A program made the position numbers and the translations under genes. The notes beneath the pieces were generated by a model that had not been told where the DNA came from, ran no database searches, and worked only from the letters and a program-made list of their open reading frames with translations. Below are positions 52,445 through 63,979 of a stretch of DNA of 64,000 nucleotides, piece by piece (position 1 is the stretch's first letter; every line of letters begins with the position of its first letter). Source of the DNA: Microbacterium stercoris (lineage in GTDB: Bacteria; Actinomycetota; Actinomycetes; Actinomycetales; Microbacteriaceae); NCBI RefSeq assembly GCF_017592545.1, contig NZ_JAGFOA010000007.1, positions 62,001 through 126,000 on the forward strand, given 5' to 3'.

Positions 52445-53344
52445 CTACTCGCCGAGGGCGTAGTCGGCGACGACCGGCGCGTGGTCGCTCCAGCGCGTGT
52501 CGTAGGAGGGGGCGCGGTCGACGCGATAGCCGGAGGCGCGCGGGGCCAGGGCGGGGGAGGCGAGGTGATAGTCGATGCGCCAGCCCGAGTCGTTGTCGAA
52601 CGCCTTGCCGCGCATCGACCACCACGTATAGGGACCGTCGACCTCACCGGCCGCGGCGCGCCCCACATCGACCCAGCCGAGGCCGGTGGCGCCCTTGCTG
52701 AACGCGCGGGTGTCGCTGCGCTCGTAGCCGAGCCCGCGGCCCTGGCCCTCCTGGCCGGTGACGGGCTCGCCCTCGGGCGTGAGGAAGCGGTCGAAGTACG
52801 CGCGCTCGCGAGGCAGGAAGCCCGACTTCTGCACGTTGCCCTTCCAGTTCCGGATGTCGAAGGGCTTGTGGGCGACGTTGAGGTCACCGGTGACGACCGC
52901 CAGCCCGCCGTCGGCGGACAGTTCGGGCAGCCGGCGCTCCATGGCATCGAGGAAGGCCCACTTGGGATCCTGCTTGGCCGGGGTGTCCGCCTCGCCCGTG
53001 AACACGTACGCGCTCACGACCGTGAGCGTCTCGCCGCCGAACTCGAAGTCGGCCTCGAGCCAGCGTCCGTTCGACTCGAGCGCGTCGTCGCCGAGCTCGA
53101 TGCGCGAGATGGCGCACTCCTCGCGCGAGGCGATGGCCACGCCGGCGCGGCCCTTCTGCAGGGAGGCGTCGGCGATCACGCGCCAGCCGGGGAGGGCGGC
53201 CTCGAGGTGCTCGAGCTCGCCGCGCACCTCCTGCAGCGTGATGATGTCGGCGCCGGATGCGTCGACCCATGCCCCCATCCCGTTGCGGGCGGCGGCGCGG
53301 ATGCCGTTGACGTTGACGGTGGCGATGCGAACACTGCGGGGCAT
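52445..53344 (-). CDS. Exonuclease III / AP endonuclease family protein
   Basis: 299 residues from the ATG at 53344. EEP-fold ExoIII motifs: ATVNVNGIRAA, ITLQEVRGE (catalytic Glu), GDLNVAHKPFDIRN, RIDYHLAS and SDHAPVVADY. Repairs abasic sites and trims 3' blocks in base-excision repair, together with the ung and Fpg-type genes in the same window. Resembles the actinobacterial XthA group. Confidence 0.92.
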   Translation of the reverse strand: MPRSVRIATVNVNGIRAAARNGMGAWVDASGADIITLQEVRGELEHLEAALPGWRVIADASLQKGRAGVAIASREECAISRIELGDDALESNGRWLEADFEFGGETLTVVSAYVFTGEADTPAKQDPKWAFLDAMERRLPELSADGGLAVVTGDLNVAHKPFDIRNWKGNVQKSGFLPRERAYFDRFLTPEGEPVTGQEGQGRGLGYERSDTRAFSKGATGLGWVDVGRAAAGEVDGPYTWWSMRGKAFDNDSGWRIDYHLASPALAPRASGYRVDRAPSYDTRWSDHAPVVADYALGE

Positions 53345-53357
53345 GTCTACCAACGTA

Positions 53358-53395
53358 ATCGGGGCCTCGGACATTCAGATGTCCGAGGCCCCGAT
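53358..53395 (-). terminator. Terminator downstream of sdhB
   Basis: Perfect 17-bp stem (53358-53374 with 53379-53395) with a TCAG loop, 20 bp after the sdhB stop and just before the exonuclease gene. Confidence 0.88.
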
Positions 53396-53414
53396 CACCC
53401 GCGATGCGGGCGTG

Positions 53415-54212
53415 TCACGCGTGGATGAGCTTCAGCTGCTTCGTGGCGCGGTCGGTGCCGCCGACGAGGGCCTGCTTCACATCGGCGATCGCCTTGGTGA
53501 TCTCGATGCCGCGGGGGCACGCCTCCGTGCAGTTGAAGGTCGTGCGGCAGCGCCACACGCCCTCCTTGTCGTTGAGGATGTCGAGGCGCACGTCGCCCGC
53601 GTCGTCGCGCGAGTCGAAGATGAAGCGGTGCGCGTTGACGATGGCGGCCGGGCCGAAGTACTGGCCGTCGGTCCAGAACACCGGGCACGACGAGGTGCAC
53701 GCGGCGCACAGGATGCACTTGGTGGTGTCGTCGAAGATCGCGCGGTCGGCGACCGACTGCACACGCTCCTTGCCCTTCTCGGGGGCGGTGGACGCCTGCA
53801 GGAAGGGCTGCACGTCGCGGTAGGCCGCGAAGAACGGGTCCATGTCGACGATGAGGTCCTTCTCGAGCGGCAGACCCTTGATCGCCTCGACGTAGATCGG
53901 CTTCGAGATGTCGAGGTCCTTGATCAGCGTCTTGCAGGCGAGGCGGTTGCGGCCGTTGATGCGCATCGCGTCGGATCCGCAGATGCCGTGCGCGCACGAG
54001 CGGCGGAACGCGAGCGATCCGTCCTGGTCCCACTTGATGCGGTGCAGGGCGTCCAGGACGCGGTCGGTCGAGTACATCTCGACGTCGTAGTCCACCCAGC
54101 GCGGCTCGCTGTCCGTCTCCGGATCGAAGCGGCGGATGATGAACGTGACGAGGTACGACTGCACGGCCGCGTCGTTCGAGTCGACCGGGGCCGAAGCTGC
54201 GGTGCCGGACAT
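53415..54212 (-). CDS. sdhB: Succinate dehydrogenase iron-sulfur subunit
   Basis: 265 residues. 2Fe-2S motif SCAHGICGSD...C (Cys73, Cys78, Asp81, Cys93; Asp as third ligand is known in E. coli SdhB), 4Fe-4S motif CILCAACTSSCP (166-177), and the 3Fe-4S Cys in CTEACPRGIEITKAI. Transfers electrons from FAD in SdhA to quinone. One-base overlap (TGATG) with sdhA. Confidence 0.96.
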   Translation of the reverse strand: MSGTAASAPVDSNDAAVQSYLVTFIIRRFDPETDSEPRWVDYDVEMYSTDRVLDALHRIKWDQDGSLAFRRSCAHGICGSDAMRINGRNRLACKTLIKDLDISKPIYVEAIKGLPLEKDLIVDMDPFFAAYRDVQPFLQASTAPEKGKERVQSVADRAIFDDTTKCILCAACTSSCPVFWTDGQYFGPAAIVNAHRFIFDSRDDAGDVRLDILNDKEGVWRCRTTFNCTEACPRGIEITKAIADVKQALVGGTDRATKQLKLIHA

Positions 54213-56035
54213 CAGTACTTCCTCTCGAGGGGCGGGTAGTTGAGCTCGCCCTTGTCGTTCTTGGTGAAGACGACGGGCTTCCAGTCGAGCTTGATGTGGT
54301 CCTCCGGGTCGGCCGAGTGCGGGTCGCCCGTCAGATACGCCATCGTGTGCTGCATGTAGTTCTCGTCGTCGCGCGTCTGGTAGTCCTCGCGCATGTGGCC
54401 GCCGCGGGACTCGCGGCGGTTTCGGGCGGCGTAGGCCACGATCTCGGCGATGTCGAGAAGGAAGCCCAGCTCGACGGCCTCGAGCAGATCGGTGTTGTAC
54501 CGCTTGCCCTTGTCGTCGACGTAGATGTTCTTGTAGCGCTCGCGCAGTGACGCGATCGTGCCGAGGACGTCGGTGAGCGACTCCTCGGTGCGGAACACCT
54601 GAGCCTTGTCGTCCATCTCGTCCTGGAGCTTCTTGCGAATGTCCGAGATGCGCTCGGTGCCCTTGGCGTTGCGGATGCCCTCGATCATGTCGCGGACGCC
54701 CGCGGCCGGATCCTCGGGCAGCGGCACGAACTCGGCGGTCTTGACGTACTCGACCGCGTTGCGACCCGCGCGCTTGCCGAAGACGTTGATGTCGAGCAGC
54801 GAGTTGGTGCCGAGGCGGTTCGCGCCGTGCACCGACACGCACGCGCACTCGCCGGCGGCGTACAGGCCGGGCACCACGGTCTCGTTGTCGGCGAGCACCT
54901 CGCCGTCGTTGTTGGTCGGGATGCCGCCCATCGCGTAGTGCGCGGTCGGCATGACCGGCACGGGCTCGACCACGGGGTCGATGCCGAGGTAGGTGCGGGC
55001 GAACTCGGTGATGTCCGGCAGCTTGGTCTCGAGCACCTCGGCGCCGAGATGCGTGCAGTCGAGCAGCACGTAGTCCTTGTGCGGACCGGCGCCGCGGCCC
55101 TCGCGCACCTCCTGGACCATGCAGCGGGCGACGATGTCGCGCGGCGCGAGGTCCTTGATGGTGGGGGCGTAGCGCTCCATGAAGCGCTCACCCGAGGCGT
55201 TGCGCAGGATCGCGCCCTCGCCGCGGGCTCCCTCGGTGAGGAGGATGCCCAGGCCCGCCAGCCCCGTCGGGTGGAACTGGAAGAACTCGACGTCCTCGAG
55301 CGGCAGGCCCTTGCGCCAGACGATGCCGACGCCGTCGCCCGTGAGCGTGTGCGCGTTCGAGGTGGTCTTGAAGATCTTGCCGAAGCCGCCGGTGGCGAAG
55401 ATGACCGACTTCGAGTGGAAGACGTGCAGCTCGCCGGTGGCCAGTTCGAGCGCGACGACGCCCGCGATCTGGGTCTTGCCGTCGGCGTCCTTCACCGTGA
55501 TCAGATCGAGCGCGTAGAACTCGTTGAAGAAGTTGATGCCGAGCTTCACGCAGTTCTGGAACAGCGTCTGCAGGATCATGTGGCCCGTGCGGTCGGCCGC
55601 GTAGCAGGCGCGGCGCACCGGGGTCTTGCCGTGCTCGGCCGTGTGACCGCCGAAGCGGCGCTGGTCGATCTTGCCGTCGGGCGTGCGGTTGAAGGGCAGA
55701 CCCATGTTCTCGAGGTCGATGACGGCGTCGATCGCCTCCTTGGCGAGGATCTCGGCCGCGTCCTGGTCGACGAGGTAGTCGCCGCCCTTGACGGTGTCGA
55801 AGGTGTGCCACTCCCAGGAGTCCTCCTCGACGTTCGCGAGCGCCGCGGCCATGCCGCCCTGCGCCGCGCCCGTGTGGGAGCGGGTGGGGTAGAGCTTGGT
55901 GATCACGGCGGTCTTCGCGCCGGGGCCGGCCTCGATGGCCGCACGCATGCCGGCGCCGCCGGCGCCGACGATCACGATGTCGAACTGGTGGTAGTGCACG
56001 CCATCGCGCACAACGGAATCGTGGGTCTGAGTCAT
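54212..56035 (-). CDS. sdhA: Succinate dehydrogenase flavoprotein subunit
   Basis: 607 residues from the ATG at 56035. FAD-binding [13 protein letters not shown], covalent-FAD His54 in [10 protein letters not shown], substrate motif [20 protein letters not shown], and C-terminal [17 protein letters not shown]. Oxidises succinate to fumarate at the membrane inner face as part of the TCA cycle and respiratory chain. A few extra upstream codons in frame have no ribosome site. Confidence 0.97.
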   Translation of the reverse strand: MTQTHDSVVRDGVHYHQFDIVIVGAGGAGMRAAIEAGPGAKTAVITKLYPTRSHTGAAQGGMAAALANVEEDSWEWHTFDTVKGGDYLVDQDAAEILAKEAIDAVIDLENMGLPFNRTPDGKIDQRRFGGHTAEHGKTPVRRACYAADRTGHMILQTLFQNCVKLGINFFNEFYALDLITVKDADGKTQIAGVVALELATGELHVFHSKSVIFATGGFGKIFKTTSNAHTLTGDGVGIVWRKGLPLEDVEFFQFHPTGLAGLGILLTEGARGEGAILRNASGERFMERYAPTIKDLAPRDIVARCMVQEVREGRGAGPHKDYVLLDCTHLGAEVLETKLPDITEFARTYLGIDPVVEPVPVMPTAHYAMGGIPTNNDGEVLADNETVVPGLYAAGECACVSVHGANRLGTNSLLDINVFGKRAGRNAVEYVKTAEFVPLPEDPAAGVRDMIEGIRNAKGTERISDIRKKLQDEMDDKAQVFRTEESLTDVLGTIASLRERYKNIYVDDKGKRYNTDLLEAVELGFLLDIAEIVAYAARNRRESRGGHMREDYQTRDDENYMQHTMAYLTGDPHSADPEDHIKLDWKPVVFTKNDKGELNYPPLERKY

Positions 56036-56054
56036 GTTCCTGTCGATCTGCAAG

Positions 56055-56510
56055 TCAGGCGGCCTGGCACGCGGTCCAGAGCGTGGAGTCCTCGGTCACA
56101 CCGAGGCAGGGGTCGAACGTGAACACCACGAGCGTGCCGAGCACGATCATGACGGCCACGGCGATCCACACCACCCAGACGAGGGTCTTGCGCACGCCTT
56201 CGCCCCGCACGTAGTCGTTGATGATCGTGCGCATGCCGTTGCCGCCGTGCAGGAAGGCGAGCCAGAGCATCAGCACGTCCCACCACTGCCAGAACGGCGT
56301 GGCGAACTTGCCGGCGACGAACGCGAAGTTGAGGGCGTGCACGCCGCCCTCCGGCAGCACGAGGTTCGTGAGGAGGTGACCGAAGATCAGCACCACCAGA
56401 ACCACGCCGGAGGCGCGCATGTACAGCCAGCCCCACTTCTCGAGGTTGACGCCCTTGTTGCGCGGGGCGGAGTGCGGGGCGCGGGGCGCAGCGAGCGAGT
56501 CGGCGGTCAT
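56055..56510 (-). CDS. sdhD: Succinate dehydrogenase membrane anchor subunit
   Basis: 151 residues with three membrane helices ([53 protein letters not shown]). Histidines in GHLLTN and [11 protein letters not shown] are in positions for haem/quinone. A polar 35-residue N-terminus precedes the first helix. Overlaps sdhC by one base. Confidence 0.92.
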   Translation of the reverse strand: MTADSLAAPRAPHSAPRNKGVNLEKWGWLYMRASGVVLVVLIFGHLLTNLVLPEGGVHALNFAFVAGKFATPFWQWWDVLMLWLAFLHGGNGMRTIINDYVRGEGVRKTLVWVVWIAVAVMIVLGTLVVFTFDPCLGVTEDSTLWTACQAA

Positions 56511-56941
56511 CAGTGGCCCCCCTCGTATCCGAACACGTTGATGAGCTGGCGCGGCACGAATCCCGCCATGACGACGACCCAGATGCCCAGGACGCCCCAG
56601 AACAGCTGACGCTGGTACTTGGCGCCCTTCGCCCAGAAGTCGATCAGGATGATCCGCAGGCCGTTGAAGGCGTGGAACGCGATCGCGCCGACGAGAGCGA
56701 TCTCGCCGAGGCCCATGATCGGGGTCTGGTAGGTGCCGATGACCGCGTCGTACGCCTCGGGGGAGAGGCGGATGAGCGACGTGTCGAGCACGTGCACGAG
56801 GAGGAAGAAGAAGATCGCGACACCGGTGATGCGGTGCAGCACCCACGACCACATCCCCTCGCGGCCGCGGTAGAGCGTTCCCCGCGGTGTCTTCGAGGTG
56901 GTCTCAGCCACCGATGGTGTCGGACGTGAGGCGACGGCCAC
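56510..56941 (-). CDS. sdhC: Succinate dehydrogenase cytochrome b556 subunit
   Basis: 143 residues from a GTG start with GGGAGGAA upstream. SdhC signature MWSWVLHRITGVAIFFFLLVHVLD, with haem-ligand histidines in HRITG and FHAFNGLR; three membrane helices. First gene of sdhCDAB. Its promoter lies in the 56942-57103 gap. Confidence 0.93.
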   Translation of the reverse strand: MAVASRPTPSVAETTSKTPRGTLYRGREGMWSWVLHRITGVAIFFFLLVHVLDTSLIRLSPEAYDAVIGTYQTPIMGLGEIALVGAIAFHAFNGLRIILIDFWAKGAKYQRQLFWGVLGIWVVVMAGFVPRQLINVFGYEGGH

Positions 56942-57103
56942 GTCGTTCCTCCCTGATCGTTGCGAGGTCTGGCGCCCGGATGGCGCACGAAATACGTGCG
57001 CACAGAGGCAGAAGAAACTCTACGTGCGCGCTTCGCCGGGCGAAACGAAGGTGCGCCTAACTCTCTTGATGTCGAGAGAAATGCGGGCGGATAGCCTGGG
57101 ACC
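56942..57103. promoter_or_regulatory. Divergent sdhC/manC promoter region with two palindromes
   Basis: The 162-bp gap contains a perfect inverted repeat GCGCACG-AAATA-CGTGCGC (56983-57001) and an imperfect 18-bp palindrome TCTCTTGAT-GTCGAGAGA (57062-57079, 7 of 9 paired). TACGTGCGC is repeated at about 56993 and 57022. One or both palindromes may be regulator sites for sdh; no factor is assigned. Confidence 0.45.
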
Positions 57104-58216
57104 ATGTCTGCACCCCTCGAGGACTTCTACGCCGTGATCCCCGCGGGCGGTGTCGGCTCGCGCCTGTGGCCGCTCTCGCGCGCCGAGACGCCCAAGTTCC
57201 TGCACGACCTCACCGGCTCGGGCGTCTCGCTCCTGCGCAACACGTGGGACCGTCTGCTGCCGCTGGCCGGCAAGGACCGGATCGCGGTGGTCACCGGTCA
57301 GGCGCACGAGGCGAAGGTGGAGGAGGACCTCCCCGACATCCTCGAAAGCAACGTGTTCATCGAGGCCTCGCAGCGCGAGTCGGCGGCCGCGATCGGTCTG
57401 GCCGCGGCCATCCTGGATCGTCGTCATCCCGGCGTCATCATCGGATCCTTCGCCGCCGATCACCACATCTCCCGTCAGCGCGCGTTCGAGTTCGCGGTGC
57501 AGCAGGCGGTCGCCCTCGCGCGCGCCGGCTACATCTCGACCATCGGCATCGCCCCCAGCGAGCCCTCCGTCGGCTTCGGCTACATCCAGAAGGGCGATGA
57601 GCTCGACGTCGACGGGGCGCCGATGGCGGCCATCGTCGAGCGCTTCGTGGAGAAGCCCGACCTGGAGACGGCGCGCCGGTACTACGCCGATCGCAACTTC
57701 CTCTGGAACGCGGGCATGTTCATCACCCGCGCCGACGTTCTGCTGGCCGAGCTCGCGGCGAACGAGCCCGAACTGCATGCGGGCCTCGTGGAGATCGCCG
57801 CCGCCTGGGACACCGAGCGACGCGCCGAGGTGACCGACCGCGTCTGGCCGGGACTGAAGAAGATCGCGATCGACTACGCCGTCGCCGAGCCGGCGGCAGC
57901 CAAGGGGCGCCTCGCGGTGGTGCCCGGCCACTTCGACTGGGACGACGTCGGCGACTTCGCCAGCCTCGCCAAGCTCATCTCGGGCGGCCGCCCCGACACC
58001 ATGTCGGTGCTCGGCGAGAACGAGAAGGTCATGGTCGACGCCTCCACCGGGCTGGTCGTCTCGCAGACCGAGCGGATCATCGCGGTCGTCGGCGTGGACG
58101 ACCTGATCGTCGTCGACACCCCGGATGCGCTGCTGGTCACCACCAGCGCGCACGCGCAGCGGGTGAAGAGCGTCGTGGGCACGCTGCAGCAGAACGGGCG
58201 CGACGACGTCCTCTGA
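57104..58216 (+). CDS. manC: Mannose-1-phosphate guanylyltransferase
   Basis: 370 residues. Nucleotidyltransferase signature AVIPAGGVGSRLWPLSRAETPKFL (residues 10-33), SFAADHHI, GFGYIQKGDEL, VERFVEKPDLETA and FLWNAGMFI all match GDP-mannose pyrophosphorylases. The short, isomerase-lacking length is the actinobacterial type. Makes GDP-mannose for mannosylated lipids, glycans and glycoproteins. Divergent from sdhC. Confidence 0.93.
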   Translation: MSAPLEDFYAVIPAGGVGSRLWPLSRAETPKFLHDLTGSGVSLLRNTWDRLLPLAGKDRIAVVTGQAHEAKVEEDLPDILESNVFIEASQRESAAAIGLAAAILDRRHPGVIIGSFAADHHISRQRAFEFAVQQAVALARAGYISTIGIAPSEPSVGFGYIQKGDELDVDGAPMAAIVERFVEKPDLETARRYYADRNFLWNAGMFITRADVLLAELAANEPELHAGLVEIAAAWDTERRAEVTDRVWPGLKKIAIDYAVAEPAAAKGRLAVVPGHFDWDDVGDFASLAKLISGGRPDTMSVLGENEKVMVDASTGLVVSQTERIIAVVGVDDLIVVDTPDALLVTTSAHAQRVKSVVGTLQQNGRDDVL

Positions 58217-58228
58217 TCGGGGGCGGAC

Positions 58229-58240
58229 GCAAGCGTTTGC
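58229..58240. promoter_or_regulatory. LacI-type operator-like palindrome before the nucleoside importer
   Basis: GCAAGCGTTTGC is a near-perfect palindrome with a central CG, the form bound by LacI/CytR-class regulators. It lies 140 bp before the lipoprotein start, in the 164-bp gap after manC. A TTGACT hexamer at 58262 may be the -35 box. Regulator not in the window. Confidence 0.4.
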
Positions 58241-58380
58241 AACGATCACGTCTCGGCCCCGTTGACTGTGCAGAATGCGCGGTCGGATTTATGTACCGTG
58301 TGCGTATCGCCCCGTCAGCACGCGGGGCTGCATACGTCCCGCTGTGTGGGCGGGGCGCTGAGCACTTCTTGGAGGACAGT

Positions 58381-59490
58381 GTGATCAGGACCACTCGGAA
58401 GGCCGCATTCGCCGGTCTCGCGCTCACCGCTTCGGCGATCCTTCTCGCCGGCTGCGGCGCACCGCCGGAGGAGGCCGCCGAGACGACGGACGGCGCCGAG
58501 GCGCCCGCCGAGTCCTCGGACTTCCTCGCCTGCGCCGTCTCCGACGAGGGCAGCTGGAACGACAAGAGCTTCAACGAGGCCGCGTACGCCGGTCTGCAGC
58601 AGGCGGAGTCGGAGCTGGGCATCCAGATCGACGACGCCGAGTCGGCGTCCGCCGAGGACTTCGTGCCGAACCTGACCGCCATGGTCGACAACGGCTGCGA
58701 CATCACCTTCGCGATCGGCTTCAACTTCTCGCTGGGCGGCGAGAACGGCGTCATCTTCGACGTCGCCGCCGACAACCCCGACGCCAAGTTCGCCTGGCTC
58801 GACGGATGGCCGGGTGAGGTCGACAACGTCAAGCCGATCATGTACGCGACCGAGCAGTCGAGCTACCTCGCTGGCTACCTGTCCGCGGCCTACTCGACCT
58901 CGAAGGTCGTGGGCACCTACGGCGGTCTCCAGATCGACTCGGTCACCTCCTTCATGGACGGCTTCTACCAGGGCGCCAAGAAGTACGAGGAGGAGACGGG
59001 CACGCCGGTCAAGGTGGTGGGCTGGGACCCGGCCGCCAAGACGGGTGACTTCGTCGGCGACTTCGCCAACACCGAGGAGGCGAAGTCGATCTCCAACGGT
59101 CAGCTCGCCGCCGGCGCCGACGTGATCTTCCCGGTCGCGGGTGGTCTGTTCACCGCCACCGCCGAGGCCATCCGCGAGGGCGGCAACGCCGACGCCGTCA
59201 TGCTCGGTGTCGACAAGGACATCGCCGTCACGCAGCCCGACCTGGCCGACATCACGCTGACCTCGGTCGAGAAGCGCATGACCCAGGCCGTGTTCGACAT
59301 CATCGGCGAGGTCAAGGGCGACGAGTTCTCCGCCGAGCCGTACTTCGGCACGCTCGAGAACGACGGCACCGGCCTGTCCGACTTCGGCGCCTTCGCCGAC
59401 AAGGTCCCGGCCGACGTGGTCTCCAAGCTCGACGAGCTGAAGCAGCAGATCATCGACGGCGACATCGAGATCGCTCTCACGAAGAACTGA
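58381..59490 (+). CDS. BMP-family (nucleoside-binding) ABC transporter lipoprotein
   Basis: 369 residues from a GTG start, GGAGGA six bases upstream. Signal peptide ending in lipobox LLAGC, an acidic linker, then a BmpA/PnrA-type fold: VSDEGSWNDKSFNEAAYAGL, GFNFSLGGENGVIFDVA, VGTYGGLQIDSVTSFMDGFYQGA, VIFPVAGGLFTATAEAI, VDKDIAV. These proteins bind purine and pyrimidine nucleosides outside the cell. First gene of the importer/salvage operon; a strong hairpin follows it, probably giving excess binding protein relative to the channel. Confidence 0.92.
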   Translation: MIRTTRKAAFAGLALTASAILLAGCGAPPEEAAETTDGAEAPAESSDFLACAVSDEGSWNDKSFNEAAYAGLQQAESELGIQIDDAESASAEDFVPNLTAMVDNGCDITFAIGFNFSLGGENGVIFDVAADNPDAKFAWLDGWPGEVDNVKPIMYATEQSSYLAGYLSAAYSTSKVVGTYGGLQIDSVTSFMDGFYQGAKKYEEETGTPVKVVGWDPAAKTGDFVGDFANTEEAKSISNGQLAAGADVIFPVAGGLFTATAEAIREGGNADAVMLGVDKDIAVTQPDLADITLTSVEKRMTQAVFDIIGEVKGDEFSAEPYFGTLENDGTGLSDFGAFADKVPADVVSKLDELKQQIIDGDIEIALTKN

Positions 59491-59511
59491 CGCCTTCTCG
59501 CAGGCGCCAGC

Positions 59512-59549
59512 AGACGGGCGTCCGGTGCATCCGCACCGGGCGCCCGTCT
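59512..59549 (+). terminator. Intercistronic hairpin after the binding-protein gene
   Basis: 17-bp stem (59512-59528 with 59533-59549, one G-U pair) and ATCC loop, followed by CTTCC. It lies inside the operon between the lipoprotein and ATPase genes, so it may be a partial terminator or an mRNA stabiliser. Confidence 0.75.
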
Positions 59550-59588
59550 CTTCCGGGGGAGAGCGATACAGGTGAGGATGGGGAGACC

Positions 59589-61081
59589 ATGAAACTCGAG
59601 CTGCGCGGCATCACCAAGAGGTTCGGCAGTCTGACAGCCAACGACGGCATCGATCTGGTCGTCGAGCCCGGGGAGATCCACGCCCTCCTGGGCGAGAACG
59701 GCGCGGGCAAGTCGACGCTGATGAACGTCCTGTTCGGGCTGTACCAGCCCGACGAAGGCGAGATCCTGCTGGACGACGTGCCCGTCCACTTCAAGGGCCC
59801 GGGCGACGCCATGGCCGCAGGCATCGGCATGGTGCATCAGCACTTCATGCTGATCCCGGTCTTCACGGTCGCCGAGAACGTGATGCTCGGCCACGAGCCC
59901 ACGAAGGGCGGTGTGCTCGACCTGGCCACGGCTCGTCGGCGCGTGCGCGAGATCTCCGCGCAGTTCGGCTTCGACATCGATCCCGACGCCGTCGTCGGCG
60001 ATCTGCCGGTCGGCGTGCAGCAGCGCGTCGAGATCGTCAAGGCGCTCTCGCGCGACGCCCGGGTGCTGATCCTCGACGAGCCGACCGCCGTGCTCACGCC
60101 GCAGGAGACCGATGAGCTGATGGTCACGATGCGCCAGCTCGCCGAGGCCGGCACGTCCATCGTCTTCATCACCCACAAGCTGCGCGAGGTCAAGGCCGTC
60201 GCCGACAAGATCACGGTGATCCGCCTCGGCCGTGTTGTCGGCGATGCCGATCCCGCCGCGTCCAGCCAGGAGCTCGCCTCGCTGATGGTCGGCCGCGAGG
60301 TCGAGCTCACCGTGCAGAAGGCCCCGGCGAAGGCCGGCGACGACGCGCTCGTCGTCGAGGACCTCACGCTCTTCGCCGCCAACGGCGCGCGTCTGCTCGA
60401 CGACGTGTCGTTCACCATCCGCGCGGGGGAGGTGCTGTGCATCGCGGGAGTGCAGGGCAACGGCCAGACCGAGCTCGCCGAGGCGATCATCGGCCTCCAC
60501 AAGCACGTGAAGGGGTCCGTGCGCCTGCGGGGCGAGGAGCTGCTGGGGCGCACCGTGCGCGGTGTGCTCGAAGAGGGTGTGGGCTTCGTGCCCGAGGACC
60601 GCAAGGTGGAGGGGCTCGTCAGCGAGTTCAGCGTCGCCGAGAACCTCATGCTCGACCGCAGCTTCCACGGTCCGTTCGTCACGCGCGGCAGCATCGACTT
60701 CGGCTACCGCGACACGTTCGCGCGTGACGCCATCGCCGAGTTCGACATCCGCACGCAGGGGCCCGACACCGCCGTCGGCAAGCTCTCGGGCGGCAACCAG
60801 CAGAAGGTCGTCATCGCCCGCGAGATGGCGCGCGACCTCAAGCTCTTCATCGCGTCGCAGCCGACCCGAGGCGTCGACGTGGGATCCATCGAGTTCATCC
60901 ACGAGCGGATCATCGCGGTGCGCGACTCCGGCGTGCCCGTGCTCATCATCTCGACCGAGCTGGACGAGGTCGCAGCCCTGGCCGATCGCATCGCGGTCAT
61001 GTACCAGGGCTCGATCATCGGGATCGTCCCGGGGAACACCCCGCGTGAACAGCTCGGCCAGCTCATGGCAGGAGTCGCCGC

Positions 61082-61085
<4 letters not shown>
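59589..61085 (+). CDS. Nucleoside-type ABC transporter double ATP-binding protein
   Basis: 498 residues with two ABC domains. Domain 1: GENGAGKSTLMNVLFGLY, signature LPVGVQQRVEIVKAL, LILDEPTAVLTPQE. Domain 2: Walker A-like GVQGNGQTELAEAIIG, signature LSGGNQQKVVIAREM, and a degenerate Walker B (LFIASQPTRGVD, no Asp-Glu), as in NupO/YufO and RbsA-like carbohydrate ATPases. Domain 2 is probably catalytically weak. Overlaps the permease gene by ATGA. Confidence 0.92.
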
Positions 61086-62295
<1,210 letters not shown>

Positions 62296-62299
<4 letters not shown>

Positions 62300-63579
62300 C
62301 CGCCGTGACCACGGCCCCCGCTTCCGCGGCCCCGCACACCGTCACGCTGCCGCCTCGCTCGTGGCGCACGCCGATCGTGCTCGCCGTCGCCGCAGCGCTC
62401 ACGCTGGTGCTGTTCGGCTTCCTGGGCCGAGATGAGACCACCGACCTCGTGTGGTCGGGCTCGGGCGACGCGGTCGTGGTGCCCGCGACCACCGTCGTGC
62501 CGCGCGTGCTCGCCCTCGTGCTGGGCCTCGTCGCTCTGGCCGTCGCGGCCTGGGCCGTGTTCCGCGCCTGGAAGCGTCAGCCCGTCGGCATCTGGGCCTC
62601 GATCGTCGTGGCCATCGCGTTCCTGTTCAGCCTGATGACGTGGGTGGGTGCCGGCAACCAGGTGCTCATCCCGTTCCTGCTGACCAACACGGTCGCCCTC
62701 TCGACCGCCATCGTGCTCGGCGCCATGGCGGGGGTCATCGGCGAGCGCGTGGGTGTGGTGAACATCGCGATCGAGGCGCAGCTGCTCGGCGGCGCGTTCA
62801 CCGCGGCGTTCGTCTCCTCGACGACCCACAACCAGATCGTCGGACTCGTCGCGGCGATGGTCACGGGCGCGCTGATCTCGATGGTGCTCGCCGCGTTCGC
62901 GATCGTGTACGTCGTCGACCAGGTGATCGTGGGTGTCGTCCTCATCGGCCTCGTGACCGCCGTCACCCGCCTGCTGTACGCGACCGTGCTAGGCCCGGAC
63001 TCGGGCACGTTCAACAACCCCGGCACGCTTCCGAAGATCCGGATCCCCCTGCTCGCCGACATCCCGGTGCTGGGCTCGGTGCTCTTCGAGCAGCGCCTCA
63101 CGACCTACCTGATGTTCCTCATCGTGCCGGCCGTGTGGTTCGTGCTGTTCAAGACCAAGGTCGGCCTGCGTGTGCGCGCCCTGGGTGAGCACCCGCAGGC
63201 CGCGGACACCGTCGGCATCGACGTCAACCGCTGGCGCTTCTGGACCGTGACGATCGCCGGCCTGATCGCCGGTCTCGGCGGTGCCGCGATGACGATCGGA
63301 TCCGTCGGAGCGTTCGTCAACGAGATGAGCGCCGGCAACGGCTTCATCGCGCTGGCTGCCGTGATCCTGGGTCGCTGGCACCCGATCTATGCGGCACTGG
63401 CGGCCCTGCTGTTCGGCTTCGCGTCGGCGTTCCGCATCTGGACGAACCAGGCCGGGGCGGCGATCCCGACGGATCTCATCGAGATGACTCCGTATGTCGT
63501 GACGATCCTCGCGGTCACGCTGGTGGCGGGGCGCGTCGTCGGGCCCCGGGCCACCGGCAAGCCGTACATCAAGGGCTGA
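62296..63579 (+). CDS. Nucleoside ABC transporter permease (NupQ-like)
   Basis: 427 residues. Core BPD_transp_2 motifs GERVGVVNIAIEAQLLGGAF, VDQVIVGVVLIGL, LGEHPQAADTVGIDVNRWR and AAVILGRWHPIYAALAALLFGF. The first ~130 residues hold extra hydrophobic segments beyond the usual ~310-residue subunit, a common actinobacterial variant. Forms the channel with the preceding permease. Confidence 0.91.
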
Positions 63580-63580
63580 G

Positions 63581-63979
63581 ATGACTGAGATCGACTGGCA
63601 GCGCCTGCGCGCGGTGGCGCACGAGGCGATGGAGCATGCGTACGCGCCCTATTCGCGGTTCCGCGTGGGGGCGGCGGCCCTCGTCGACGACGGCCGGATC
63701 GTGTCCGGCTGCAACGTCGAGAACGCCGCCTACGGGGTGACCCTGTGCGCCGAATGCGGGCTCGTGTCCGAGCTGGTGCGGTCGGGAGGGGGCCAGCTGG
63801 TCGCCTTCGTCTGCGTCGACGGGCAGGGGCAGACCCTGATGCCCTGCGGCCGCTGCCGGCAGCTGCTGTCGGAGCACGCGGCCCCCGACATGGTGCTCGA
63901 GACGGTCTCGGGCAGGCGAACGATCGATGAGGTGCTGCCCGACGCCTTCGGGCCGCGCAATCTGGAGGAGGCACGATGA
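63581..63979 (+). CDS. cdd: Cytidine deaminase
   Basis: 132 residues, one base after the permease stop. Homotetrameric Cdd type: SGCNVENAAYG, catalytic CAEC (Cys56, Glu58) and second zinc motif PCGRCRQLL (Cys89, Cys92). Converts cytidine/deoxycytidine to uridine/deoxyuridine, consistent with salvage of imported nucleosides. Its stop overlaps the next start (ATGA). Confidence 0.94.
   Translation: MTEIDWQRLRAVAHEAMEHAYAPYSRFRVGAAALVDDGRIVSGCNVENAAYGVTLCAECGLVSELVRSGGGQLVAFVCVDGQGQTLMPCGRCRQLLSEHAAPDMVLETVSGRRTIDEVLPDAFGPRNLEEAR

Noticed and set aside
57049..57064. Possible IdeR/DtxR iron box (AGGTGCGCCTAACT) upstream of sdhC
   Set aside because: Only one half resembles the TTAGGTTAGGCTAACCTAA consensus and the position is far from the start; too weak to annotate.
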